Source of the DNA: Geminocystis sp. NIES-3708
Lineage (GTDB): Bacteria > Cyanobacteriota > Cyanobacteriia > Cyanobacteriales > Cyanobacteriaceae
NCBI RefSeq assembly: GCF_001548095.1
Contig: NZ_AP014815.1
Location: forward strand, 1,053,656-1,117,655
DNA length: 64,000 bases
Direction of reading: 5' to 3'
Numbering within the stretch: the stretch's first letter is position 1; the number at the start of each line of letters is the position of its first letter. A program made the translations under genes and the position numbers. The notes beneath the pieces were generated by a model. That model worked only from the letters and a program-made list of their open reading frames with translations. It was not told the DNA's origin and ran no database searches. Positions 23,001 through 29,489 of the stretch are shown piece after piece.

Positions 23001-23368
23001 AATTGACGATGCAAAATTATTGATAATAAATCAACCCTCACTTTAATCGCATCTATTTCCAAAAAACTTGAGTCTTTTTGTGTCTGTGGAATCTCTAAAT
23101 TTTCAAAAATAACTTGATTAAACGAAAAAAAACTAATGTTTCCTAAACTAACATCTCTGTTTAAAACTTTCTCTAATTCTTTTTCTACTTTTAAAGGAAT
23201 AACTGTTAATAAATGCTTACCACCAGCATAACCACCCATAATTATCGCCGTTAACGTTATCAAGGAGATAACTTGAGTTTGAGGTTTCTGTAAGATTTTT
23301 ACCACCTTATTGCCGAAACTCCTTGTTGCTTGATTATTTTCTGAATCTAGCGGTGATTGATTAGTCAT
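17030..23368 (-). CDS. tamB: TamB/TIC236-type translocation and assembly module protein
   Basis: 2112 residues. A single N-terminal membrane anchor (about 34-52) is followed by some 1600 residues of repetitive beta-strand sequence (recurring GxxNLxG, INLQGN, GEIKGNL units). The C-terminal DUF490/TamB domain (about 1700-2112) ends in YQMRF with an aromatic last residue. The beta-taco family spans the periplasm and works with Omp85 proteins in outer-membrane biogenesis and lipid transfer; TIC236 is the plastid descendant. Length fits cyanobacterial homologues. Residues about 620-645 are encoded partly by a nucleotide octamer repeat (see 21450-21505) and break the beta pattern. Confidence 0.93.
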   Translation of the reverse strand: MTNQSPLDSENNQATRSFGNKVVKILQKPQTQVISLITLTAIIMGGYAGGKHLLTVIPLKVEKELEKVLNRDVSLGNISFFSFNQVIFENLEIPQTQKDSSFLEIDAIKVRVDLLSIILHRQLFLDVIVNDVMGYGQLDTLFLMEEKKPLPNSFKLSPLPIETKINLRLNNSKIAVTPNMQTQAVEIKTKGKLQLVYDNDTQPLSYQLENSINNSRIDIKGETLLSNTKSKNQVEIHHLYLPEVAYLIPNLPLEIKEGRFNSNLELVTSSLPEFRATKVKGNISLEDVEGKLNSSKISEIEKLNKIPLLEKKFTANVFLNLEEDSLNIETAKFTLGELGGFVNGDIAREEGYNLTANINPVIINRVLPSLNIKTPVFVNGLLSGNFQVKGEIDNPKILGKVKVKNSEIDKLELGEINSQFLADLDKVTVKEIVIQPPTKGKIVSQGVINTNFRQTLTDKKPFQIEKTPFNFRFTANLPSSQLIDSYDILPTGIDIGNLLAAGEIKGNLLQPQGRVSFSLPNMTGENLGIISTQGKLVISKNEVNLLDTELLINESQIQVNGNSNFQEKSWQVSAVSNDNINLTPFLRQFCQNSDNCGNLPVNVNLPIKAKDFDVSFRGNFVETGRRGDGETRRQEDRQTGRVGEEKNQYQNSNELARINFNSIEGEGKVNLIIDDGNLDLDTRLVNGNLVINGEANQISVNNLFPSLPTTTHIINSQFNLSGDVAQLLDIGNENRENLPSSLVITADSQLHIDNNGLLNTVVKIDEEKTEFSANLNQVSLNQIINSFREEEGKPKLKENDNFASQINVSAKTRELYQLVRLPSNLNNFSTINSLNLTGNFQGNFGDGNFNSQATVNNGVFTLDGKTQNISLSQFLPDSKLKAKNIHTNISLSSNFSELLSFAVNYIDTQTFSPLPSLNLQGKVNTNIAEGKVFLSTQVNNNQWQSQINSENLNLKSLNQQLAFLDSKSKINLADVENINSQINIGGNLLVFGEKVTSFPVNILSAVIESGKNIVNAKGKFNLVNVFTKPDVNNLQLQVTANSSLNVIPVNQLLSLNNNQKNFVSQGKKEVKKNNQVSSLPNNKGMNFLPQSVNLDGKANFEGVFTATNLLTNPLGKNNLNLEGNLTLHNLNFSQLQFESLLTGKVIINPSQKIFFNLQGKEDIIAAEFINKKLSIPSANFTLPFTPNNIEINKSGNFPFNFQGRREENQFIASVKNFALETLQLKPVINYGIKGEIKGNLATNFAINLTDLTAKGDLKLDNLGIGNIIGKQFITNFNYQNNIAQLNNGRLKFAETVYDLQGKINLVTQNIEGKINLQGNIEDIFNTLQITDVATLTGLLKQWQNQDFFADASAIPSQFLDKKDDSIKTKINLLSRIDDQIRAIAKQVESGTIPNDLDISGGYKGEILLGGKLTKPEIGVNFEGNQWQWLPQQPFPNIVEGLGLIIQDSQAIPIQKIAVNANFKNDNLTVNPFLLNVANSQIFFAGNLSPETQEGKFKIKDFPLDFITAFFPLPFDVNSIIDMEGNLAGNLLNPEIKGNLVLNNTAIDGAIIEDKINTKFTYQNYQLDIATFDTKNIKFNAILPYHPLNLEEKLAEINLHLNTENITFLELFTRGNLQLQEGKISTNLRITTASLSQLFNNFNLDQIRVGGNINFEEAKINSITLNTPINLSGEVNLLEDKQAIDVTNLQAKINNTDVNISGILPLIKPLENNENLLTLNIPNQALQIKDIYSGKVDADITIDGTVLKPQIGGYVNLNGGNFSLPEAETTITKSENKQLWQDWLGDSSSSNSYFFQPEFKDFALKLNNTQAIERRLYRFLFGGELSLNGSVLDWQNIRADGAINIRRGQIYLGGASPLTSLSSDLAVGQTTFFLSRTNKNIITFQPDENILNPDIDLEFQGDIVDYSRQLPTTQRNEISDPILKGGRGETIRVVLKIDGGLAQLLPVLSDNGYGICRVPSSTPISNNIQLSPSQLNKVSQCINLTVLNQQGTNLNLLNSPLVSLSSTPNRSEGELINLIIGGQLLNLATQLQELSGEELFENGLVQFLVVPLANNISFGINEKVSTWGKPLGMKDLRVFPLVEGVYEVKDNSNVTVSYDYIYGEFKVRYQMRF
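21450..21505. repeat. Seven octamer units inside tamB
   Basis: Seven imperfect 8-bp units of the form CCTGTCTT / CCCGTCTC run head to tail. Read on the coding strand they give an Arg/Gly/Glu/Asp-rich peptide (ETGRRGDGETRRQEDRQTGR). Such tracts are normally intergenic in cyanobacteria; related degenerate CTGTCTTC tracts occur between genes near 27404, 28700 and 39628. Confidence 0.8.
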
Positions 23369-23706
23369 GTTTCACTCTCACAATATCAATTCAATCTGAT
23401 ATTTTCTTTTAACTATAACAGACGTTAAAAGACAAAGGTGAAGTATTGATTTTAATTAGTTTTTAGGTTGCATAATATTTTAATTAATATATTATCCACC
23501 AGATAATGACGTTGTTAAAAAATCAAAAATTATTTGTTAACTTTTCTTTTCAAATTTTTCAATATTACCCTTGACAAATCATAATTATTTTGACACAATA
23601 GAGTACATATGATAATAGTGATCCGCCTATTTTGTAATATAAAAGAATTAAAATGGCTGACAATAAATTCATCAACCATTTACATACAAAAAAATAATCT
23701 TCAAAA
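23369..23706. other. Intergenic stretch between tamB and petL-type gene
   Basis: 337 bp of AT-rich sequence. It holds the tamB upstream region, one good sigma70-type promoter on the plus strand (23590-23618) and a 14-codon open frame (23653-23697) too short to call. No RNA gene was recognised. Confidence 0.5.
23590..23618 (+). promoter_or_regulatory. Sigma70-type promoter without an obvious gene
   Basis: TTGACA (23590-23595), a 17-bp spacer and TAATAG (23613-23618). The predicted transcript would start near 23625 and run antisense across the PetL-type gene. No coding gene follows on the plus strand before 24047. Confidence 0.4.
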
Positions 23707-23802
23707 TTAAAGAAATTTAATAGCACGGAAACCATAATATAAGCTTAAAGCAATCACGGAAAATCCACCAATAAATCCTACGTAAGCAATCAATCCGGTC
23801 AT
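23707..23802 (-). CDS. petL: Cytochrome b6f small subunit, PetL-type (31 residues)
   Basis: A 31-codon frame beginning ATG ACC GGA and ending KFL-stop. A clear ribosome-binding site AGGAGA sits 6 bases upstream of the ATG. The peptide is one hydrophobic helix (IAYVGFIGGFSVIALSLYYG) ending in FRAIKFL. The YxGF...LYYGxRAIK pattern matches PetL, a peripheral single-helix subunit stabilising the cytochrome b6f dimer in the thylakoid. It stands alone, as petL usually does. Assignment rests on recalled family pattern, so another single-helix photosynthetic peptide is possible. Confidence 0.72.
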   Translation of the reverse strand: MTGLIAYVGFIGGFSVIALSLYYGFRAIKFL

Positions 23803-23862
23803 AAAGAAAATCTCCTAATAAATTATTAATAATTTCGTATTTTATAATACTTTAAGACAATG

Positions 23863-23980
23863 AACAAGGTTAAGTAAGTGAGTATAATTATTTGTGGATT
23901 TTATTTTTTCTAAGCTTTTGGTAATAATGGGTTTAAACCCCTTGGCTACTTATACACAATTAATTTTGCCGAAGTACTTA
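23863..23980. repeat. Left arm of a ~120-bp inverted repeat flanking the NERD-helicase gene
   Basis: This segment matches the reverse complement of 25991-26122 along its whole length, with two small gaps (about 9 and 6 bp) and scattered mismatches. A 24-bp block is identical (23947-23970 against 26001-26024). It contains the palindrome GGGTTTAAACCC. It lies between the PetL-type start (23802) and the NERD-helicase start (24047), so it may also carry promoters for either. Confidence 0.85.
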
Positions 23981-24046
23981 AGAATATTTCAGATTTTTAC
24001 ATAGGATAGTAAAATGTAAGTCCCAATATTTATTGTGAGTTAAAGT

Positions 24047-25966
24047 ATGGCAAAAGTATTTCCTTCTTTAGAGCAATTTCCTAATCTTCGTCAAAAACCC
24101 ACTGATGGAGAATCTCATTTAATCAATTTTTTGATCAATAATTTAGATGATTCTTATGAAATCTATTTTCAGCCTTTTTTAAATGGCGATCGCCCTGATA
24201 TTATATTAATGAGAGAATATTCGGGAGTAATGATTATTGAAGTAAAAGACTGGCATTTAGAAAATTATAGAATTAATCAAAAAAAGCAATGGGAAGTTAC
24301 TCAAAATGGTGAAAATTGGTATAGTATTAAATCACCAATAGATCAAGTTTTAGTTTATAAACAAAATCTTTATGATTTGCATATTGAGAATTTATTAGAA
24401 AAAAATATTAAACAATCTCATCATTGGGCAATTGTCACTTGTGCGGTTTATTTCCATTGTGAAACAGAAGCAAAAATTAATCACTTTTTAACTGGTCATT
24501 TTCAACAGGATCAAAGTTATCTTAACTTTTTAAGTCATCAAATAATATTAGGAAATGATTCTTTAAAAAAGGAGAATTTTAATAAGATTTTAGATAAAAA
24601 TTATTTGAATAAAAAATCAAAATATTTTGATGAGCAATTATATAAAAGTTTTAAACGTCATTTACAACCTCCTTATCACACAAAAGAAGAAGGGAAAGAG
24701 TTAAATTATACCAGTAAACAACAAGAGTTAATCATCAGTAAAATAGGGCAACAAAAAGCTAAAGGTGTAGCTGGTTCGGGAAAAACTTGTGTGTTAGCAA
24801 AAAGAGCAGTAAATGCTTTAAAAAGAATAGAAAATGAAGATAATATTTATCAACCAAAAATTCTGATACTCACATATAATATAACTTTAATAAATTATAT
24901 TCATGATCGAATTAGTGAGATAAAGGAAGATTTTAATTGGAGTAGTTTTCATATTATAAATTATCACGATTTTATCACTCAAGAATTAAATAATTTAGAA
25001 ATAAAAATAGATATTCCTGATGATTTTGATGATTGGAATAGTGAATCCCGTTCTCTATATTTTGAGACTAATTATTATAGCAATCTTGATTTATTTCTTA
25101 ACAATACAAGAAAAATTAAGCAATATTCTGTCATTTTTATTGATGAAATTCAGGATTATAAAAAAGAATGGGTAGAAATAATTAAAAAATGTTATTTAGA
25201 AGATAATGGAGAATATGTAGTTTTTGGAGATGAAAAACAAAATGTTTATGAACGAAAAATGGAAGTAGATAAAAAACCTTATACTGGAATAGGTGGTGCA
25301 TGGAATTTATTAAAACAATCTTTTCGTTTATCCTCTAATATTGCTAATTTAGCTAGTAATTTTCAGCAAGAATTTTTTACTGATAAATATGAAATAGAAA
25401 AGGTGGAAATTAGCGAACATAATATATTTTCTTTTTCACAAAATATAGAATATATTTCTATGACTTCATTTTCTTCAGAAAAAATCACTAATTTAATTAA
25501 AGAAAAAGTAGAAAAATATGCTATTCACCCTAATGATATTTCTATTCAAAGTTCACGAATAGGATGTTTAAGAAAAATAGACTATTATTTTAGAAATACT
25601 CAAAAATTAAAAACAACTAGAATATTTGAAACTCAAGAAATCTATCAAAATTTAGCCGAAAAAAATCTCACTAGAAATAGATTTAGAAATACTTTAGAAA
25701 CTATCAGAAAAAATAAAAAAAGACATTTTTGGATGAATACAGGAAATACTAAATTTTCTACCATACACAGCTTTAAAGGTTGGGAAATCGATACTTTATT
25801 TTTACTTATTGAAAAAGACTCAGAAAAAAACTGTTTTATAACTGATGAATTAATTTATACGGCTATTACTCGTTGTCGTAATAATTTATTTATCATCGAT
25901 TTAGAAGGCAATCGTTATAAAGATTTTTTCCAATCTTTTTTATCATCTGATCACATCCGTGTTTAA
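24047..25966 (+). CDS. NERD nuclease-SF1 (UvrD-like) helicase fusion
   Basis: 639 residues. The N-terminal NERD nuclease-related domain (about 15-130) has PD-(D/E)xK residues in order: Glu22, Asp51 (DRPDIIL), Glu65 and Lys67 (IIEVKDW). A superfamily 1 helicase follows: Walker A GVAGSGKT (about 239), Walker B VIFIDEIQD (about 362), a QSFRLS motif (about 424), and C-terminal STIHSFKGWEIDTLF and YTAITRCRNNL motifs. All core motifs look intact. Such fusions are found scattered in bacteria, often in predicted defence or repair loci. Here the gene is alone and fully enclosed by inverted repeats. Function is not established. Confidence 0.88.
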   Translation: MAKVFPSLEQFPNLRQKPTDGESHLINFLINNLDDSYEIYFQPFLNGDRPDIILMREYSGVMIIEVKDWHLENYRINQKKQWEVTQNGENWYSIKSPIDQVLVYKQNLYDLHIENLLEKNIKQSHHWAIVTCAVYFHCETEAKINHFLTGHFQQDQSYLNFLSHQIILGNDSLKKENFNKILDKNYLNKKSKYFDEQLYKSFKRHLQPPYHTKEEGKELNYTSKQQELIISKIGQQKAKGVAGSGKTCVLAKRAVNALKRIENEDNIYQPKILILTYNITLINYIHDRISEIKEDFNWSSFHIINYHDFITQELNNLEIKIDIPDDFDDWNSESRSLYFETNYYSNLDLFLNNTRKIKQYSVIFIDEIQDYKKEWVEIIKKCYLEDNGEYVVFGDEKQNVYERKMEVDKKPYTGIGGAWNLLKQSFRLSSNIANLASNFQQEFFTDKYEIEKVEISEHNIFSFSQNIEYISMTSFSSEKITNLIKEKVEKYAIHPNDISIQSSRIGCLRKIDYYFRNTQKLKTTRIFETQEIYQNLAEKNLTRNRFRNTLETIRKNKKRHFWMNTGNTKFSTIHSFKGWEIDTLFLLIEKDSEKNCFITDELIYTAITRCRNNLFIIDLEGNRYKDFFQSFLSSDHIRV

Positions 25967-25990
25967 TCTCAAATCTCAATTATAAATTGT

Positions 25991-26122
25991 TAAATACTTA
26001 GGCAAAATTAATTGTGTATAAGTAGTCTAAGCCAAGGGGTTTAAACCCCTTGTTACCCATTGTTGCCAAAGGTTTAAGAAAGATAAAATCCACAATTAAT
26101 GATACTCATTTACTTAATTGTT
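25991..26122. repeat. Right arm of the inverted repeat flanking the NERD-helicase gene
   Basis: Reverse-complement partner of 23863-23980. It has two short extra segments relative to the left arm, one of which completes a perfect 20-bp palindrome (26033-26052, CAAGGGGTTTAAACCCCTTG). It ends 10 bp from the stop codon of the RNase D gene, so it may also serve as a shared transcription end for these convergent genes. Confidence 0.85.
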
Positions 26123-26131
26123 AATTTTTAA

Positions 26132-26767
26132 CTACGTTTGATGTTCAAACACATTGTTATAATACATCAAATCTAAATCTACAAATAAAGAAATGGCTTC
26201 AAAACATCTTTTCGTTAACTCCCAACGATCTTCTCTTTGCAACATTGTAATTAGCTTTTGTCTTACAGGAATTAAATAACGAACATCATTAGCCGCATAA
26301 CTTAGTTGTTCAGCTGATAAACTATTAACATTACCCCAATCTGAACTTTGAGCCTTTTTATCTAATTCTACCCCTTCTAATTCTTGTACAAGGCTTTTTA
26401 AACCATGACTTTGAGTATAAGTACGTGCAATTTTACTAGCTATTTTCGTACAAAAAATAGATGCTGTTTCCACATTAAAAGTATATTTGAATTGACAAAC
26501 ATCAAATCGAGCGTAATGAAAAATTTTCGTAATTTTAGAAGATTCTAATAATCTAGTCAAATTAGGAGCAGAAGTTTGCCCTTTCGTAATACGAATGGCG
26601 GTAACAAAACCTTGAGGATCACATATTTGTACTAAACAAAGGCGATCGCGCTGTGGTACTAAACCCATAGTTTCAGTATCCATAGCTAAACATTCTGCTT
26701 GGAGATACTGATTAAAAATATTTTCAGGTAAATCCCCTTCACACACTAAGAAATTATTTAATGACAT
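26132..26767 (-). CDS. rnd: Ribonuclease D-like 3'-5' exonuclease
   Basis: 211 residues, comprising only the DEDDy exonuclease domain without the HRDC domains of E. coli RNase D, as is usual in cyanobacteria. Exo I is AMDTETMG (about residue 29), exo II is IFHYARFDV (about 82) and exo III is YAANDVRYL (about 157). It probably trims 3' ends of tRNA or other stable RNAs. It is convergent with the NERD-helicase gene. Confidence 0.9.
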   Translation of the reverse strand: MSLNNFLVCEGDLPENIFNQYLQAECLAMDTETMGLVPQRDRLCLVQICDPQGFVTAIRITKGQTSAPNLTRLLESSKITKIFHYARFDVCQFKYTFNVETASIFCTKIASKIARTYTQSHGLKSLVQELEGVELDKKAQSSDWGNVNSLSAEQLSYAANDVRYLIPVRQKLITMLQREDRWELTKRCFEAISLFVDLDLMYYNNVFEHQT

Positions 26768-26861
26768 TTATATAAAAGTTGAGAATTGAGAGATTGAGGA
26801 TTAGAGATGAGGAATTTTTATTGTCCTCTTTTTTCTCTTGTGATTACTTATTACTTATTAA

Positions 26862-27164
26862 TTATTCTTCTTGGTGACGAGGATAAATTTGCTCGGCTTC
26901 AGGACAATCATCTGACACAAGTATTTCACTATAACCACGAGGCACAGAAGCTAATTTCCGACTAATAGCACCAATGCTTTCAAGACGAACAAATTCTTCC
27001 CAAGAGCTATTCTCATAGTCTTCTTCCATTTCATAACGAATAGTAACTACATCGCCCTCGATGGCAATGACTTGAGCGTCTTCAATCCAACGTTGTTGAT
27101 CTCGCAGGAAAATAGAGACATCACAACCTTCTTTATACATCTGATAAATTTTGCGGTCTAACAT
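26862..27164 (-). CDS. Conserved cyanobacterial protein (DUF6679-like)
   Basis: 100 residues, no signal or membrane segment. The pattern VSIFLRDQQRWIEDAQVIAIEGDVVTIRYE, WEEFVRLESIGAI and LASVPRG is one I recall from a small protein family widespread in cyanobacteria, with a compact beta-barrel-like N-terminal half and an acidic C-terminal tail. No function is known to me. Upstream of RNase D on the same strand with a 94-bp gap; co-transcription is possible. The DUF number is from memory. Confidence 0.7.
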   Translation of the reverse strand: MLDRKIYQMYKEGCDVSIFLRDQQRWIEDAQVIAIEGDVVTIRYEMEEDYENSSWEEFVRLESIGAISRKLASVPRGYSEILVSDDCPEAEQIYPRHQEE

Positions 27165-27597
27165 ATACTTCTCCTTACACTGCTAAAGATCAAAATAATT
27201 TTTAGAATAATTGTAATGGTAAAACTTCTTAAGGCGAGTTTTTTTTTCAAAATCAAGGTAAATAAAAATGTCTATGGTAACTAATTTTTATCTAAGTTCG
27301 AGCTAAAAATAAGCGGTGACTGACTCTCATTGACACGTAGATTGTGTTTTTCATAAATTAATAAAACTTTCTCAAAAATATACAAAGACTGAGATTTTTT
27401 CTCCTTGTCCACTTTTCTACTCGTCCTTCTGTCTTGTCTTCATTATTTTTTTTCTATCGAACTGAAATAATTTTTAAGATTTGAGTACATAAACATTATT
27501 GGAAACATCAAAAATATTAAAAGCCATGAAGATAAACTTTGGATGGGCATGGTTATTTCTTAGGGAGAATTGATTCTAAAATTTTGAACTTATTGAT
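27165..27597. other. 433-bp intergenic region with dispersed repeats
   Basis: No supported gene. It holds a 16-bp motif (27320-27335, CTGACTCTCATTGACA) that recurs with one change at 38153-38167, and a CTTGTCC/CTGTCTTG tract ending TCGAACTGA (27404-27470) that is similar to 39628-39680. It contains the upstream regions of the minus-strand gene at 26862-27164 and nothing else recognisable. Confidence 0.6.
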
Positions 27598-28521
27598 CTA
27601 TCGTAGCATTTTATTTGGATTAATCTTGATCTTATTAGATTGAATAATATTAAAAGTATATTCAGCGACCAATTTTGTTTGTTCTAACATGGCAAAATGT
27701 CCACAATCATTAATTTCATACACATTTTGTTGATGATGTTGAAAAAGAGTATGAAAACTAGCTAAATGTTTAACATATTGAGTTTCCATAATTTGATCTT
27801 GTTTTCCAGCGATAAAATATACGGGTTGATTTAAACGAGCTACTATTTGCGGTAAATAATGAACTTCATCTTCAGTGGTAGATTCTAATAATGAACCAAT
27901 AGCCGCTTTTTCATCAGCGAATAAAAAATCTTTGAGTCTTTGTTTACCCCACCGAAGTTTTAAAGGTTTTTTGACCATCATTATAGCAAAAATAAAATCA
28001 AAAAATGGTATCTTCAACAACCATTGAGGACGAAATTTAACTAAGTTTTCTCCTGCTTTGCGAAAACGCTCAAATTCTTCTTGAAGATAAATTCCTCCCC
28101 CAGCATTGACACAAATCACTCCTTCGACAATATCACTGCAAATATCAGCTCCCCATAAAGCAATACTACCACCCAAAGAATGACCAATAAGCCAAGCATT
28201 TTGAATATTTAATTGAGTTAATAATTCTTTTAAATCTTCCGCATAACTATGTAAACTAAAAGATTTATTTTTTGATAATAGTTGATTCTTTTCATCACTT
28301 TCTTCCGTTGATGAAGATAAAATCTGAGAAGCGCCAAATCCTCTTAAATCATAAACTAAACAAGAATATTGATGCTTGAGTTGATCAATTAATGGTGTCC
28401 AATATTGACCACTTAATAACCATCCATGAATAAAAACCAATATTGGTTTAGATGAGTCGTAAGATTCACTTTTTGTAAATTCATAATAATGATTAACACC
28501 ACGAATATTAATTTTATTCAT
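27598..28521 (-). CDS. Alpha/beta-fold hydrolase
   Basis: 307 residues with a single alpha/beta hydrolase domain. An oxyanion-hole HGWLLSG lies near residue 32, the nucleophile elbow GHSLGGS near 117, an acid candidate in AGKQDQI near 240, and the catalytic His in CGHFAMLEQ near 275. No signal peptide. A poorly conserved Ser/Glu-rich insertion occurs at about 70-88. Substrate cannot be told; related cyanobacterial enzymes are annotated as generic esterases or lipases. Confidence 0.85.
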   Translation of the reverse strand: MNKINIRGVNHYYEFTKSESYDSSKPILVFIHGWLLSGQYWTPLIDQLKHQYSCLVYDLRGFGASQILSSSTEESDEKNQLLSKNKSFSLHSYAEDLKELLTQLNIQNAWLIGHSLGGSIALWGADICSDIVEGVICVNAGGGIYLQEEFERFRKAGENLVKFRPQWLLKIPFFDFIFAIMMVKKPLKLRWGKQRLKDFLFADEKAAIGSLLESTTEDEVHYLPQIVARLNQPVYFIAGKQDQIMETQYVKHLASFHTLFQHHQQNVYEINDCGHFAMLEQTKLVAEYTFNIIQSNKIKINPNKMLR

Positions 28522-28750
28522 CGATTTAGTTGGCTTTCACTACTTCCTAATACATTTTAGGAAACGATTAAATTCTTCCATTTTTTCAATATAACTCACA
28601 ATGGTTAAAGAAAAAAATTGACTCCCAATATTGTATAAATTATTGTTAATGATATAAAATATTATGTTATCAACTATCAATTAGGCGGAAAGTCTTCGCC
28701 TCTCCTGTCTTCCGAGTCTTCCGATTTACCAGTTTTCGCCAGTAAATTAT

Positions 28751-29293
28751 TTACTGCAACAAATTAGTAGGAATATTCAATACGTTTCCTTTTATATCAG
28801 TCACTACAATATCCCATTGACCATTATTAGCTATTTCAAAAGTTATTCTTTCACCGTTACTGCTAATCATGGCATTTCTAATTTCATTTTTGAGCTGAGT
28901 AATTAAAGGACGTTTTTGCTGAGTTGTACGATCATATAAAAATAAACTTGATTTTCCTTGCACTAAAGCAATAAATAATAAATAACGTCCATCCTCTGAT
29001 ATAGAAGGGCTAGAAGCAATTTCTTCTATAGAATTTAAACCGGGCAAATCAATTAAACGTCTATTTTTTGCATCAAATAAAAAAACATCTTGAGAGCTAT
29101 TACGATCAGAAACAAATGTAATATACTGACCTGAAATAGAAGGATTTAATTCTGATGAACGACTATTAAAACTTTTATTATTATCAGAAAAAGAAAAACT
29201 TAATAATCGAGGATAATTACTACAACTGGTTAAGACAAAAACACACACACCAACATTGACAAAACGAAGTAATTTCACACTATTTACAAGCAT
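28751..29293 (-). CDS. Lipoprotein with TolB-like (PD40) beta-propeller repeats
   Basis: 180 residues. An N-terminal hydrophobic stretch ends in LTSC, a good lipobox with Cys24 as acylation site. The rest contains three repeats of the PD40/WD40-like type: NPSISGQYITFVSDRNSSQDVF, SPSISEDGRYLLFIALVQGK and AMISSNGERITFEIANNGQWD. Three blades are too few for a full propeller, so it may oligomerise or be a shortened relative of TolB. Probably periplasmic and membrane-tethered. Function unknown; divergent from pstS. Confidence 0.78.
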   Translation of the reverse strand: MLVNSVKLLRFVNVGVCVFVLTSCSNYPRLLSFSFSDNNKSFNSRSSELNPSISGQYITFVSDRNSSQDVFLFDAKNRRLIDLPGLNSIEEIASSPSISEDGRYLLFIALVQGKSSLFLYDRTTQQKRPLITQLKNEIRNAMISSNGERITFEIANNGQWDIVVTDIKGNVLNIPTNLLQ

Positions 29294-29394
29294 TCAGCAA
29301 AAGAATAATTAAGAGTAGTTGAATGTAAAAAAAACTTTTAATAAAACATTTGTAAGCCCAAAAATATTATCATAAATTCAACGATTAAACAACT

Positions 29395-29435
29395 CTTAAT
29401 TTACTAATTTGTTTTCCTTTACCTGAATTTAAACT
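29395..29435 (+). promoter_or_regulatory. Pho-box-like 11-bp spaced repeats upstream of pstS
   Basis: Octamers CTTAATTT (29395), AATTTGTT (29406), CTTTACCT (29417) and TTTAAACT (29428) are spaced exactly 11 bp apart, as in the cyanobacterial SphR/PhoB-type Pho box (CTTAACCT repeats with 3-bp gaps). The two best-matching units are the last two. The gene start is 55 bp further on. Confidence 0.45.
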
Positions 29436-29489
29436 ACCTAAGATATTGTTGTTTTAGAAATAGTTATTCATGGACATATTTAGGGATTT

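Noticed and set aside
23653-23697. 14-codon open frame starting MADNKFINH
   Set aside because: Too short to support without homology or a clear ribosome-binding site.
23863-26122. Classical insertion sequence
   Set aside because: No transposase, no obvious target-site duplication, and the internal gene is a nuclease-helicase; left as an undefined repeat-flanked unit instead.
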